This document shows positions 1 to 11,520 of a DNA stretch of 64,000 nucleotides, one piece after another. Each line of letters opens with the position of its first letter. Positions within the stretch are counted from its first letter, which is position 1. The notes beneath the pieces were generated by a model, which saw nothing but the letters and a program-made list of their open reading frames with translations, made no database searches and was not told the origin of the DNA. The stretch is from Cladophialophora immunda (lineage: Eukaryota > Ascomycota > Eurotiomycetes > Chaetothyriales > Herpotrichiellaceae). The DNA is taken from contig NW_015622544.1 in the NCBI RefSeq assembly GCF_000835495.1, positions 267,704 to 331,703 of the forward strand. The letters run 5' to 3'. A program made the translations under genes and the position numbers.

Positions 1-811
1 GCCAACAGCGGCCCCTGACTTCAAACTCTTCTGCGGGGGATTCGCCAGCAGCTCCAGCGGTGCCTGAGGGTGCCCAGTGACAGCTCGTGTCCCTCTGAAA
101 CAATGCGCCACCAACTGAAATTCATCGCTTGGCTTATCTACGAGTAGCTACAAGTCCGTGTCCGCTCTGCTGCCAAAATGGCGCAGGGACAAAAAGAAGC
201 CATGGTCGACTTTGACTGGGCACAATTGTGGCATAATTTTCCTGGCCTCTACCACTACGATACTTACCGCCAGTACCGAGCGCTCGTATGTCCCCGGCCG
301 TTTCTCGTCGCCGAACCCCGTAAGCATTATTACCATGCATATGGCCGCCATGTAAGCATGGACGTCTGAGTTGCATATGGGTGTTCTCGTGACACCTTTT
401 CTTTTGGGAAGAAAAGGGGGGATTTCCAACATTGACACGCCACAAGATTCGCGGTCTACGGCTGAGGACTTCTACAACAAAGAAAAAAAGGGGGTGATCG
501 ACTTTGTCATATAATCGGTTTCGGTCACTGTGAGGTTCTGGAGATGACGGCAATCTCCCTTGCTCGCGCCCTGCAGAATCTTCTCATCGTCTCAATCCGA
601 TCTTCATTGCGGAAATGGCGACCGCAACCCCAGGCTATCTAGCTTCAACTAGCACCTGTTCAATGACAATGCATCTATTAGCATTTTTCCGGACGTCGGA
701 GCTTTGAACCCTTTTCCACTTCCGTGTTGTGTGCTGGTGTCGCAAATGCCGTAAAAGAGCCGTAACACAGTCCACGCCGTTTTCTGGAAGTCCCCCGTAC
801 AAACATCACAT
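1..811. other. Left-edge intergenic region, downstream of the uL2 gene
   Basis: This stretch holds no gene I can support. The open frames in it (for example near 158-369 on plus and 134-553 on minus) are short, overlap each other in different frames and match no family I know. It should include the 3' UTR and terminator of the uL2 gene, whose stop is at 812-814. Confidence 0.5.
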
Positions 812-1810
812 CTACTCCTTGGTCTTCTGGGTACCACGTAGCAAACCAGTCCTCCGGGCAGCAATAAGACCGGCTTTTTGACCTTGGGCCGCGTACCGCG
901 AAATGGTCGAGGCCTTGCCGATGTGCTGATGGTTACCACCACCGTGGGGATGGTCAACGGGGTTCATGGCAACACCACGAGTCTTGGGCCAGGAGTTGCG
1001 CTTGACGGCGAACTTGTGCTTTGCGCGGGAAGCCTCTGTACCCTCTTGTTAGCTCCTTCCGACTGTCAGATAGGCAATGGCCATGCACATACTGAGCATA
1101 GGCTTGTCGGTACGTCCGCCACCAGCGACGATACCGATCATGCCTCGAGCAGAACTGAGAACAACTTTCTTTGCACCACTGGGGAGCTTGACCCTGGTCT
1201 TGCCCTCATCTGGGTTGTGTCCAATCACAGTCACATAGTTGCCCGAAGTTCGTCCCAAAGCGCCTCGGTCACCGGTCTTCTCTTCCACGTTCGAAACCAC
1301 TGTTCCTTCGGGGACTGCGCCCAAGGGGAGGATGTTGCCAATGTTCAATGCTGCATTCTTGCCGGCGTAGATGAATTCTGATGTCCCCAAGCAGTCAGCC
1401 GTTGCATCAATTTATGAGTCCTAAGACGAAGAATAACGCCGCAGCGAACACCTACGGCCAGTAAAAAGTCCCTCGTTGGCAATGAAGGTTTCGGTCTTGA
1501 GGCCATATTTGTAGGGCGAGCGGAACTGGACACGCGCGAGCGGTGCACCTCGACCTGGATCATGGATGATTTCAGACACTACGCCGCGAATGTATCCATG
1601 ACGCTCCGAATAATCGAGCTGTCGAAACTTGGCAGCTCCTTTTCTCAACCTGGTATGACTGGCTGTTGCGAGGCGTCAGTACAGGGACAAAAACCAATTG
1701 TGCAGAGTTTGTGAGCGCAAAGCAGAGATTCCGGCTGCGGTGTAGACGAGGAGGTACTGACTGAAGATGGATCCGCGCCCTTTGCGCTGGTTCCGAATGA
1801 CTCTACCCAT
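812..1810 (-). CDS. RPL2: 60S ribosomal protein L2/L8 (uL2), four exons
   Basis: This is the cytosolic large-subunit protein uL2, which sits near the peptidyl transferase centre. Exons are complement 1762-1810, 1456-1662, 1093-1377 and 812-1035, giving 254 residues, the normal length for the eukaryotic family. All three introns (99, 78 and 57 bp) have GT..AG ends and the reading frame closes exactly. The protein starts [16 protein letters not shown], carries the conserved [14 protein letters not shown] and [16 protein letters not shown] blocks, and has the late motif [14 protein letters not shown] with the histidine conserved in uL2 proteins. It ends [12 protein letters not shown]. The ATG at 1808-1810 was chosen because it gives the canonical MGRVIRNQ start. 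A very short first exon followed by an intron is common for fungal ribosomal protein genes. I am very sure of the family; the exon ends are read by eye. Confidence 0.97.
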
Positions 1811-3514
1811 GATGGCGTAGAGATTGGAGGTAGTTGTCGACCGAACGTGGTTGTTGAAAGTTCGAGGTGAAGGTGGACGTGCGCAGGTTTCGTTTGTGTG
1901 CGCCTCAGCAAAAATCTTGGCACGGCGTGAGTAGTGGTACGGCGACGCAAAGAATCACAGTGACGCAGGTATGCCTCTAGTACTATTATGGACTAGCAAG
2001 ACATCAGACAGTATCTGGGAGCTGCACGTGATGACTTGGCTCCCGCCCAGCCCGCCTCACATCCATCTTCGAGTCTGAAGTCCAGTCCGCAACCGCCAAC
2101 TTCAAATTCATCTCACCTCTACCTTGTTCGACGGATTTCCTCCATCTACACAGACAGCATCCGAATTAGTGGACTCTACAAATGTCCCTTACGCTTTACG
2201 CATTTCCGTCTCGTTTTCTTCTGCACTCTCGAAAATGTTCAGATACGACAGTCCGTCGATAAGATGAAGTTTTCAGGTCTTTCTCATCAAGCGGAGCAGC
2301 TTGTTATATCCTGATGTTACTCTGCTCGGCATGGCGGCACATGTCTAACAGAAGAGTTGTGGCTTGTGGTAAGTTCTTCCAAGCTTAGAGTATTGGCGGA
2401 GCAGGCTCCTATTCTGCCACGCATTGGCCGACAGGTGCGGCGGCCCCAACATCGGCGAGCTGATCAACATCACGGTTGGACCAAAGTGTCTGTCATATGC
2501 ACACAGAATATTTGTGAGGACTTAATCCCTCCATATGCTAGGTCAATCAAAACCAGCAGCGTCGACACCGCTTTGCAAAGAGACTCTCAAACATACTGAT
2601 CTTCGAGCCGGCTACACGCAATGGCCCTCAGACCCTCTGCCGGTGAGGACCGGCTCTGAAGCACACGGTTAGGTTCAGCTACATGTGCCAGCCCAATCGC
2701 AAGTCTACAGGATTCTACCAGCGACGAGATGTGTCAATCTTGCACGTCACAGCTTTCTGCTCACTGTCGGCATTTTCGGATTCCAGACCATCTCAACTTG
2801 GCAGACACAACACCATCTTCACCTGGGTCGTTCCGCAGCAGAGTCAAGACACAAAATTTGGGCGCGTTGTTGGGATAACAATTGGTCTCCCGGAGAACCC
2901 CGCGTCATCTCGGAGAATGCTTAGCCTCAGCCAGACTTTGGGGGAAGGGCAGGCATTCCGCAGCAGCGTCTAGAGGATTGAAACAGACGTACAAACGTCG
3001 ACCGGCGAGCATACCAACGGCTCAGAGCGCTGTCAAGAATGTGCAAAGCGGAATGCATGGGAAAATACGGGCCCTCTATCCGCGACTGCGCCAACGCAAT
3101 TCCAAGTTCGAAAGAGGCTGATTCGGACGCTTGGCATGCTGGCGTCCCCTAAATCACGGCCGCTCATGGTGGGCAGCCTCCAACACCCAAACAACGAAAG
3201 CTGTCCAGCAGAAGGCAGGTGACTGAGGGCCAGATGGTGCTTCGGACTCAGGGGAGGATTTAACATGGGATTCGTCGCTCTGAAGGATGTGAAAGGGACA
3301 TCGTTGTCTGCCAGCGTCGGAATACAGATGGAAATGCAATCATTGGCCGAGCAGCGCGTAACTTGCCCTCAACGCGCCAAGTGAATCCATCAGACCGCTT
3401 CCTGATTTTGTAGTTTCCCTTGACTTCCTCCCTGTGCTCCTGCTGCGACATACTCGTCATCCTACGCCGTAACTGTCGTCTTCTCTTGCGTCCTCATTGC
3501 CTCTCCATCTAACC
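1811..3514. other. Intergenic region between uL2 and the WHIM-domain gene
   Basis: This 1.7 kb region separates two divergently transcribed genes and must contain both promoters. Several short open frames lie in it, none of recognisable family. The one piece of possible coding origin is a BTB/POZ-like fragment at 2436-2672, listed separately. A GTAAGT donor-like site lies near 2368 and a GACAG acceptor-like site at about 2430, just before that fragment. Confidence 0.45.
2436..2672 (+). pseudogene. Possible BTB/POZ-domain gene remnant
   Basis: One frame reads GELINITVGPKCLSYAHR, which resembles the opening beta strands of fungal BTB/POZ domains (hydrophobic-x-VGP, then a Y/F-x-VHR element). 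About 35 codons later, still in the same frame, it reads GYTQWPSDPLPVRTG, resembling the Y-x-QWLY-x-x-x-LPV element that follows in fungal BTB proteins. A TAA stop at 2523-2525 interrupts the frame and the middle of the domain is not recognisable. What I see is two short matches in one frame at a plausible spacing. That it is a decayed BTB gene is inference. It could also be a chance resemblance. Confidence 0.25.
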
Positions 3515-5498
3515 ATGGCCGACTCGGACTCTTCTTCGTTGTCTTCTGCACCATCCTCCGACGACGAGGAAATGGCACAGAAAATGGCGTTGAAGCCTAC
3601 GGGATTGGATCGATATTTCAAGCCGGCGCCCAAGCCTGAAGCCACCCCCGAACCTCCTAAACGCGCACCCTCACCACCCCACGAATATACCTTGGCCGAC
3701 AACCCGACGATTGCCTTCATTGTTATGTTCAGAAGCCGATTCAGCGACGTGTTTCCCAAGTCTCTACCGAATTACGGACCGCAAGACATTGAAAGAGGGG
3801 TGGCGGGAGAACTTCCTGACGAGCATGTGGAGAGACTGCTGTGTGCGCTTTTGGGTCTCGTCTTGAACAGAAAGAAGGATGTCGAGTTAGTTTCCGCGCA
3901 TTGGACGACTCGCTGCCCAACAGCGAGCTCCTCGGACATCACACGTTGTATTTCTAACCCTGGGTAGACGCGGACACTATGGCCGGGCACTTGAAGATGC
4001 GCTCTCTGCGAACCACAGCCAATGGCCAGCTGAGTGGAAGGGAGTCAGCCCTCTTCATGGAGGGAAAAATTTCAACAACATGAGCCCGGAGGAGAGGGTA
4101 CGCATATGCCTTTGCCGGCTCTTTTGTGCATAGCTAACCAAGGTTTAGCTGAGCCTGTTAAAAGCTCTTGTTCTCTGGTCTCTTAATTCCTCTGAAGCCA
4201 TTCAAGCCCTCATCAAAGAGTCTTACAAGCAGACGCGTCGGGACGACGACCGAAACCAGCCACGCAGCGTTCAACCTTGGTTCTCAGACCAATATCGCCG
4301 AAAGTATTGGCTCATCGAAGGACAGGACGACTCGCATTTTCGAATTTACAGAGAAAATGATGGCAAGACTGCAAAGACAAACACATGGTTCAGCGTCGCT
4401 GGTTCCATTCCAGATGTCATGGCACTGGCAGACAAGTTCGCCGACGAACATAGTTCCAATTCAAAAGTGATTAGCGACAAGTTACGGGGAGCCATTCCCA
4501 GGTTCGAGGCTGGTGAAGAGGTAGGCAACCTCCCGCATATATTTGATATATGCTAATAAGTGCACTAGAAGCGCAGACGTCGCGACTACCGCCTTGCCCG
4601 AAAGGCCGCATTCGCTCGACCGGAACCCGGATTCTCATTGTACGAGGGACGAACACGTGGAAAGAGAATGAGATATACGTATTCAGACGACGAGTATGGG
4701 TCGGACGGACTCTCCAGCAAACGATCCACGCGCAATTCCGGCATATCTACCCCTCTAGAGACAGGGCCGACCGTTACCGCCAGCGGCAGGCAGGTCAAGT
4801 CGAGGGTGGGTGGTTTGTACGGTGAGAGCATGTTGATCGACCAGCGCAAGGAGCTGGAAAGAGTGGCGGGTGAAGGCAGCTTTACGGAGACAAGCGAGGA
4901 CATGCCCGCCACCATGCCCACTTCGCGTGCTGTAAGAACATCGAGGTCAGGAAGACAAGTCAAACCGACCAGACAGGGTTATGCCGATCAAATGGACTCA
5001 GAGGAGAGCGAAGAAGCTCAATCGTCAGGTAAAGAATGGAGTGGAAACGAAGATGAGCCAGACGAGTCAGAGCCGGACTTTGACGGAGAGGACGAAGGCG
5101 ACGACGACGATGAGGACATGAGTGACGAGGGCCTCGAACCTGACGAGGTGGAGGAGGATGAAAATACTCAAGAAAGCTTGGTTGTGCAACTACGGTATCG
5201 GAAAGACGCTGAGAAGCCTGCCTCCACGCCGATGGCACAAGTTCCACCTCCTCAGTCTCCCCTTACATTGAATGGAGCATCAGCAGCTGTCAATGGTTTG
5301 CAGCAAGTGCAGGCTCCACCGAGGCCGATACAACCCCTAGGAGACATGACGGATACGAGTAATGATGCCCCACGAAACAATGTGACAGCTGCAGGCCCGC
5401 AACATCTGCAGAACGGTGTGAAGATGACGGACCACCACGACGCTCCTCGACCGCTTCCGACGGTCCACATCCCAATCCAGCCCATGGACATAGCTTAG
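3515..5498 (+). CDS. WHIM-domain chromatin-associated protein, four exons
   Basis: Exons 3515-3885, 3968-4097, 4149-4520 and 4569-5498 encode about 600 residues. Introns are 82, 51 and 48 bp with GT..AG ends, and the third has a good branch site (TGCTAATAAG region). After a Ser-rich start the protein has the block DNPTIAFIVMFRSRFSDVFP, typical of WHIM1-type proteins related to subunits of ISWI chromatin remodelling complexes, followed by LSLLKALVLWSLNSSEAI and a W-x-x-D-Q-x-R-R-x-YW segment. The C-terminal half is Arg/Ser-rich, then strongly acidic (about 5040-5170 is mostly Asp and Glu codons), then Pro/Gln-rich and probably disordered. Two copies of SGRQVK occur, one in each flank of a basic patch. 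An upstream in-frame ATG at 3497 exists; 3515 has the better context (aaccATGGcc). The role is inferred from the domain; the exact complex is not known to me. Confidence 0.8.
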
Positions 5499-6398
5499 CG
5501 AGTACGAAGTCACCCCTGGCTACAAATGACGAGGGAAGGTGGCCCGTTTCGGAGAATGCTAGGGACAAGAATATAGCAGAGGTCGGGCTCCTTCGAAACC
5601 CTAACGAACAGGCTGTGCGAGGAGAGTCTGGTGTACAAATTGTGCGAGTTCTCTCATTGTTAGAGCAGGCCAGATGTGGCCAGGAGGAAGAATCTGCAAA
5701 ACCTAGGAGCATTGCCATGGCATGACTTTGGAACATATCTGCTTTCCTCGCTCGCTCTCCCTGAGGCTGATCCGGGAGAAGTGCTTCTTTTCTCTCTTCA
5801 CCTTCTCTTTCTCCCTCAGGAACTTCCTGGTACGAAGCATTTGGTTGGCTGGACGTCCAAATGTTCCTTGATCATTATTCATTGTCGTTTCTATCTCTCG
5901 AATAGGTGGCACCCGATCTTAGTCACGGAGTATTCTACTTCTACCATAGAAAGAGAATCTGGCGCTGCTAGAGTCTGATCTACACAGAGGGAGGGAGAAA
6001 GCCAACAAACACGAGATCAACAGGACATCCATGTATTCCATTCCACATGGCTGCGGTGATTCTGTAGTCTCTATCTGACACACCGTCACCGGTCCAATCA
6101 ACACCTTCCGCTGGGGTATGTTCCTTCATCAATGCACCGGTGATATACACAAACACAACATCGTCCCAGGCTGATCCCACGTAGATAACACATGGAAGAA
6201 CGAAGGAAAACTCTACCCTCCGACTATTGCAACAAGCTCTGCAGGGATGGTAACCACCCGATATGGCCGATCTGTTTCTCTGGAGCGCGGTTTCTTCCCA
6301 TCTCAGGCCGTCATGTTGTTCAGCAAGATGCTCCTGACACTGATCAAGTGCTTACATTGTACACATGGATCCACGCATACCAATTCTCAATATCTCCC
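5499..6398. other. Intergenic region, 3' sides of two convergent genes
   Basis: Nothing I recognise. This lies between the stop of the WHIM gene (plus) and the stop of STE11 (minus), so both 3' UTRs fall here. The short open frames are low in complexity and do not resemble proteins. Confidence 0.5.
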
Positions 6399-9182
6399 TT
6401 ATGCTGTAGGCAACAAAAACCTCTCGCGCAACAATTCATCCGCGCCGGGCCTCTTCTCGTGATCAACCTCAAAGGTCTTCCCCATAAACCGCTTCGCATC
6501 CTCGCTCGCATGTTCGGGGATAGTCGGTTTCTCGTTATTGCTTCCCACGGCGAACAGAGTTTGGAGCGTTGTCATTGACGGGAACGGACGTGATCCTGTG
6601 AACATCTCAACCACAAGACACCCGACAGACCAGATGTCTGACTTGATCGACTGTCCAGACTGACGAACGACTTCGGGAGCCATCCAGAAGACGCTTCCTT
6701 GAAGAGATGTGCGCGTGCCAGGCGCAGAATTCATGCCATTGAAGTTGGTCTTCTTGGAGACACCGAAGTCGGAGATTTTCACGGCTCCGCGGTTGTCGAC
6801 CAGTATGTTGGCGCCCTTGATGTCTCGATGAATAATGTTGCGAGCGTGCAAATAGGATAAGCCCTCGAGAATTTGTCTGGTGAAGTTCCGGACCAGGGGC
6901 TCCTGGAAGGTGTTGTACTGTTTGAGCATGCCGGCGATGGAGCCTCCAGCAACGTATTCGAGGAAAATGTTGAGATGCTCTTCGTCCGACGAGGTACCCA
7001 AGTATTGCACGATATGCGGGTGGCGCAGGCCCTGCAAGAGTGTGATCTCTTGCTTCAACGCTGCAATCATGGCCGTCTTCTTCTTGTCACCTTCCGTGCC
7101 TTTTGCCACGTTGGGCAACTCGACCTGCTTGACTGCCATCAATTCACCGGTCACGGCGTGAAGGGCGAGGTAGACACTGCCGAACGAGCCTTCGCCGATC
7201 AAGTCACCCTTCATCCAGTTGTTCTTGTCGAAGCTGTTGCCTTGAAGGAATGAGTTCAGCTCCTGATCTTCTTCCTCGCCATCCTCAGCCACGATTACCG
7301 ACAGTCGTTCATTCATGGTGTCGGTATTCAAGGTAACCCCGGGGCTCTCGTCAAAGTAACTTGCCCTGGCTGCTTCGCTCTGGGCAGCAGTGTCGGAACC
7401 GCTGTCAAACGAGACGTATGACTTTCGGTTCGGCTCGATAGGGGACTCTTCCTGTAATGGGTGCAGTGTTGAAGATGCGATTGAATCTCGGAACGAGTGA
7501 TTCATAAGATTGAACCTATTCGATACTACTGAAAGTGGTCGTGCTGTAGGAGCACGAGAGCTCATACCGCTCTGATACAGCCAGGAGTCGGCAATGCTGG
7601 GGATGCTTGGTACGGGAGGAGCATCCTTGAGACTGGAAGCCATGCTCACGTTACTCATTACGCTGAGGCGACTTTGTGCGCGACTCATACGTTGTGAGCG
7701 CCGGACTGACAATCTCATGGTCTTTTCGATATCCTCGCGCTGATGAGCAGGGAAATAAGAGGTCAGCTCCTGCACAATCATTTCGCTGGGAGGCCGTGCC
7801 CCAAAGAACGTGCGGAGCTTCGTGCTCTGGTTACTGGGAACTCGGAGGTGTTGTTGAGCTTCCTGCCGATCATATTCATCCGCAGTAGCAATAATGTTTC
7901 GATTTCGATCTGTAGTCGTAACCGGTGAGATGGGTACTTGAATATTGTGCCAGGACTCGCCCGTGAGTTTCTGAAGCTTGATTTGGTTGCGCATGTTGTT
8001 CGTGCTCAGTGCATTGCTGTGCAGAACTTGTGATTCATCAGCCGCAATTTTGGCAGCCTTGTGGAGTTCGTCCACGTCGGGAGGCCCGTCGTTGATCTTT
8101 CTCAGGATCAACCTATTTCTCTCGGATCGGGTCGACTCATTACAAATTCTCATGAGTTCGCTGTCGCTTACTCGACGACAATTTGCCGGATCTGGGTCCA
8201 GGCCGTTCAGCACGTAGAAACAATAGTTGCGAAAATGGGTTTCTGGAAGATGTAGTTTTTTCAGCACCGTCGACGTGACATCGTCAGCGGTGCGACAAAA
8301 CTTGATGTTCACAACCTTCGTTTGACCGCCGTTGTGGATGATTTTAATGACCGGCGATCCCGACGGCAGTCCACCAGGGGTCAGACCATCAATGCTCGAA
8401 TTCTGTCGGAGGTGGGCTGCTCTCGTGGTTTGGGTTGCGAGTTGCGGAGTTTCAGGGCGTCTGCCGGACGTGGAATTAGCTGACCCTGGTTGGCTAAAGT
8501 ATCCGCCAGCAGAGGTGTTTCTTCCAGCGTCCATCGGACTCTGCGCGTAACGATGGGATCTCAAACCTGCGCTGTGTACATCTGCCAGAGGTGAACTTGG
8601 TCTCGATCCGACTTTGAATCCTGTGCTGGCCGAGTTGAAATTCTGCAGAACGGAGGAATCGAGCTGGCGGGAGAAGCGCTTGCCGCTTCCATTGTGTGAT
8701 CTGGAGCCATGAGTCCGAGGAGAGTCCGAGGACGAAGGGGTCCCAGCGATGCCATCCAAGATAGCAAGGCTATCCCGATTCCTCCTGGAACGTAATAGGG
8801 ATGACTTGTTTCGAAGCTGTTTGATTGCAACATTGATTCGGACACGATCACCAATTTTCTTGATGCCCATTTCTGATAGAATCTTTTGATCACATTCCAG
8901 CAGACTCTCCCCGGTGAAGTTGTTCGCCTTGAAGAGAGATTCATATTGTCCGCAGCGGATCGAGTGCAGCCACTCTCCAACCTTTTTCTCGTCCCATGCC
9001 CGTATCGAGTCCAGTCCGTCATAGACATCGGAGAACTCAGAGTCCGTTGGTGAGGTAAAGAGGCCGTCTTGGAGAGCCATCGAGGTCATTTGCGTTCTGG
9101 TCGAGGACTCGGAGAAGTTGCGGACGGGCAGCTGCTGGATATTGCCAGCATTGGCAGTATATGGTGGCTTGGAGGCGAGCAT
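6399..9182 (-). CDS. STE11: MAPKKK Ste11/SteC of the pheromone and filamentation pathway
   Basis: A single open frame of 927 residues. A SAM domain lies at about residues 60-125 (WDEKKVGEWLHSIRCGQYE and following), which in Ste11 proteins binds the adaptor Ste50. A Ras-association-like domain lies at about 265-360 (VIKIIHNGGQTKVVNIKF). The kinase domain is at about 650-925, with GEGSFGSVYLA, the lysine in MAVKQVEL, HRDIKGANILV, DFGVSKK and APE, so all catalytic motifs are present. The enzyme phosphorylates the MAPKK Ste7 and in many fungi also feeds other MAPK pathways. The frame stays open a further 12 codons upstream but without an ATG; the ATG at 9180-9182 (MLASKPPYTAN) is the first one in frame. 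A short upstream exon cannot be excluded. The gene lies about 14.5 kb from its own pathway's transcription factor (complement 21498-23668). Confidence 0.95.
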   Translation of the reverse strand: MLASKPPYTANAGNIQQLPVRNFSESSTRTQMTSMALQDGLFTSPTDSEFSDVYDGLDSIRAWDEKKVGEWLHSIRCGQYESLFKANNFTGESLLECDQKILSEMGIKKIGDRVRINVAIKQLRNKSSLLRSRRNRDSLAILDGIAGTPSSSDSPRTHGSRSHNGSGKRFSRQLDSSVLQNFNSASTGFKVGSRPSSPLADVHSAGLRSHRYAQSPMDAGRNTSAGGYFSQPGSANSTSGRRPETPQLATQTTRAAHLRQNSSIDGLTPGGLPSGSPVIKIIHNGGQTKVVNIKFCRTADDVTSTVLKKLHLPETHFRNYCFYVLNGLDPDPANCRRVSDSELMRICNESTRSERNRLILRKINDGPPDVDELHKAAKIAADESQVLHSNALSTNNMRNQIKLQKLTGESWHNIQVPISPVTTTDRNRNIIATADEYDRQEAQQHLRVPSNQSTKLRTFFGARPPSEMIVQELTSYFPAHQREDIEKTMRLSVRRSQRMSRAQSRLSVMSNVSMASSLKDAPPVPSIPSIADSWLYQSGMSSRAPTARPLSVVSNRFNLMNHSFRDSIASSTLHPLQEESPIEPNRKSYVSFDSGSDTAAQSEAARASYFDESPGVTLNTDTMNERLSVIVAEDGEEEDQELNSFLQGNSFDKNNWMKGDLIGEGSFGSVYLALHAVTGELMAVKQVELPNVAKGTEGDKKKTAMIAALKQEITLLQGLRHPHIVQYLGTSSDEEHLNIFLEYVAGGSIAGMLKQYNTFQEPLVRNFTRQILEGLSYLHARNIIHRDIKGANILVDNRGAVKISDFGVSKKTNFNGMNSAPGTRTSLQGSVFWMAPEVVRQSGQSIKSDIWSVGCLVVEMFTGSRPFPSMTTLQTLFAVGSNNEKPTIPEHASEDAKRFMGKTFEVDHEKRPGADELLRERFLLPTA

Positions 9183-10213
9183 ATTCGTGTCAACTCCTCT
9201 AACCCAGTTTTGTGACAACGAGGAGGTAGGGAGGCGTGCTCCTTCTCTTAACTGATGGCCGGCATAGGAGCAGAAATGGCAGTAGTTCGTGGACAGACAA
9301 AGAACGGGCGAGGCGTGGACTTAGTTTCAGCCAGGTGGAGGGAAGCAACAAGGAAACAAGGAGCGTTGAGACAACGCGAAGTATACGTGACAGGGTGTTG
9401 AATAAAGCACTTGGTGGACGTGTCTGGTGAACCGTAGTCGTTAGTGGCCGTTGGAGCAGTCGGAATAGGAGGGGAACGGCAAGAGGAAGAGACGTTGAGG
9501 CTTCGCAGGTGAGTTTGAGATACAGTAGTCGTAGATGGGGAGATGCAAGATGGATGACGAGTCCAGGCGGCTTTCAGACAGGCTTGGTGGTGGCACCGTC
9601 GAATCGAGCTTGTTCATGGATCGTGGCTGCAGAACCTGAAACGCACGATCAAAGACCGACGAGAAGCACAAAGAGGCTGAGGGAGTAGTAGAGACAAGAG
9701 GCGCTTGTGACAGCAGGATAAAGCCGCCATGGAGAGACAGGGGGGAGGTGTGCAGTTGAGAGCAACGAGTGAGAAGAGGCCCTCACCCGGCTGATCAGGG
9801 CGGATCAGGCTCATCGGGGGCATCAGGGGCGCCCAATCACCACCCAGAGGCCTGCCTAGCGACCGCCAGCACCCAAGCCTAGGCGCAACCAGTGGGGAAG
9901 CCACTGGCTGGCTAGGCGTCGCTCTTCCCATTTCAAGCTTGGCTTCCTTCGGGCTGAGATCCAACCATCGCGGTCCGCTTCTCTCCCCTGGGCGCAGTCT
10001 GCCATGATTCTTTCCATGGTCTCATCCATGTCATTGGTCCACGACCGTCCCTTGCCATCATCAGTCCTGTGTCTCTCATCAATCAATCAAGACCTAAAGG
10101 TAGTCCGATACCTTCGAAACGCTTAGGCATGCAAGGAGCAAGTCATCATCTTGAAGCGTGAGTAGATCGATCTGACCTAGATACATCCCCATCAACCGGG
10201 AACTTACACCGCC
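9183..10213. promoter_or_regulatory. Divergent intergenic region of STE11 and the zinc-finger gene
   Basis: About 1 kb between divergent starts, so both promoters lie here. It contains a GC-rich box at about 9850-9925 with several CCTAG or CTAGG cores. A perfect 7-bp inverted repeat with a 5-nt spacer lies at 9889-9907 (CCAGTGG, spacer, CCACTGG). The 12-mer CCCAAGCCTAGG at 9872-9883 recurs upstream of STE12. No gene is supported in the region. Confidence 0.4.
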
Positions 10214-10975
10214 ATGGTCAAGCGATCACGCGAGTCATCCACCCTCTCCTCCAGCAGCGACACCGCTAGTTCTGTGGCAGAAGAATCTCAGTCGCCTCGT
10301 CCTGCAAAACTCAGTGCTGTAGCCACGGTCGATGCTCTGCCAGCCAGACCTGTCATGCAGTGCTCTCTGCCGCCTCACCGGGAAACCCTGGACTTTGCTT
10401 CTATCGAAGATTTCGAGGTGCATTATGCCAAAGACCATTCCAACCGATGTACCTCATGCGGCAAAAATTTCCCTACTGCTCACTTCCTAGCCCTGCACAT
10501 CGACGAGAACCACAACGCCTTCCGCGAGGCCATGCAAGCAAAAGGTGAGAAGACATATGCTTGCTTTGTTGAAGATTGTGAGAGAAAATGTTCCACTCCG
10601 CAGAAACGACGCCTTCATCTGATCGACAAACATCTCTTCCCCAAAATCTACAACTTTCGCATTGTGGATACTGGCATTGACAAGTCAACCTCCATGCTCC
10701 ACGAAAGCCGCCGCAGAAGAGTGTCGACTACTACCGATCAAATCACGTCCAATGGCCATCGACGACGGCAGTCCAGAACAGATAACAAGAAGAATTCCGC
10801 CGCCCTCTCACTAAAAGAAAACAAAGACAAGGAGAGAAAAGGAGGACCAAGCTTCGAACCCAACCAGGATGTCTCAGATGCAGCCATTAACGATCTCGAA
10901 TCGTCCCTGTCCGCCCTTCGATTTGTGCCACCAAGTGTTGCGAATAGGCAGCGAAGCAAGCCACATCATGTGTGA
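10214..10975 (+). CDS. C2H2 zinc-finger protein, ZNF511-like
   Basis: A 253-residue single-exon protein. It has the pattern of the conserved ZNF511 family: CSLPPHRETLDF near residue 55, then an E-x-HY-x-x-x-H element, then NRCTSCGKNFP with a C-x2-C..H-x4-H finger, then YACFVEDCERKC with a C-x4-C..H-x4-H finger, and finally HLFPKIYNFRI, the hallmark after the last finger. The C-terminal 100 residues are basic and Ser/Thr-rich and look disordered. The molecular role of ZNF511 proteins is poorly defined; a nuclear nucleic-acid-binding role is an inference from the fingers. The start ATG sits in gccATGG context. Confidence 0.85.
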   Translation: MVKRSRESSTLSSSSDTASSVAEESQSPRPAKLSAVATVDALPARPVMQCSLPPHRETLDFASIEDFEVHYAKDHSNRCTSCGKNFPTAHFLALHIDENHNAFREAMQAKGEKTYACFVEDCERKCSTPQKRRLHLIDKHLFPKIYNFRIVDTGIDKSTSMLHESRRRRVSTTTDQITSNGHRRRQSRTDNKKNSAALSLKENKDKERKGGPSFEPNQDVSDAAINDLESSLSALRFVPPSVANRQRSKPHHV

Positions 10976-11520
10976 CAACTCAGTGGAGGGACTTCTTTTG
11001 CGGTCTCTCAGTCTGCTGGTGGCAAGGCACGCTGATCATGCTCAACGTGATACAATCAAAATATGGCAAGAGAATTGGAATATCGAGGCAGATCTTGTGA
11101 CTCGTGAAACTACCAGGCGTCGATGACTTCTAAACCCTCACGAGGCTGAAAGGCTTGAGGAGGCTCTATCTGTACATGCTTACAATCGCAGCAGCCTACA
11201 TGGCCGGCCCTTAATCCGATGGATCGCTTCAGGAGGCCAACAGAAGTTGCACCCGACTGCAACGCGCCGCAGGAAGAACTCCACCCAAGATAAAGATCCA
11301 AATCCACTTCCCCTCACAGCGAGCATCCCGCAATCGACTCAGCCGCGGATGACTCTGGGCATAGATTGGTGCGGGGAAGATCTAAACAACGTCTAGCCTC
11401 GAGCCGACGTGGTACAGATACTGGATCTCTGCGACATCGCTGCTGCACCTCTGCCGACTGTCTCAAACGTATTGCTGGGTGCTCTGATCTTCCAAGAGCC
11501 GCCGACAAATCCCGATTACT
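10976..11520. other. Intergenic region before the metallo-beta-lactamase gene
   Basis: About 545 bp containing the 3' UTR of the zinc-finger gene and the promoter of the next gene. No gene or obvious motif seen. Confidence 0.5.

Noticed and set aside
134..553. 139-codon minus frame at the left edge
   Set aside because: No start context, no family match, overlaps other frames of similar length.
7676..8550. Several plus-strand frames over STE11
   Set aside because: They are antisense shadows of the kinase gene.
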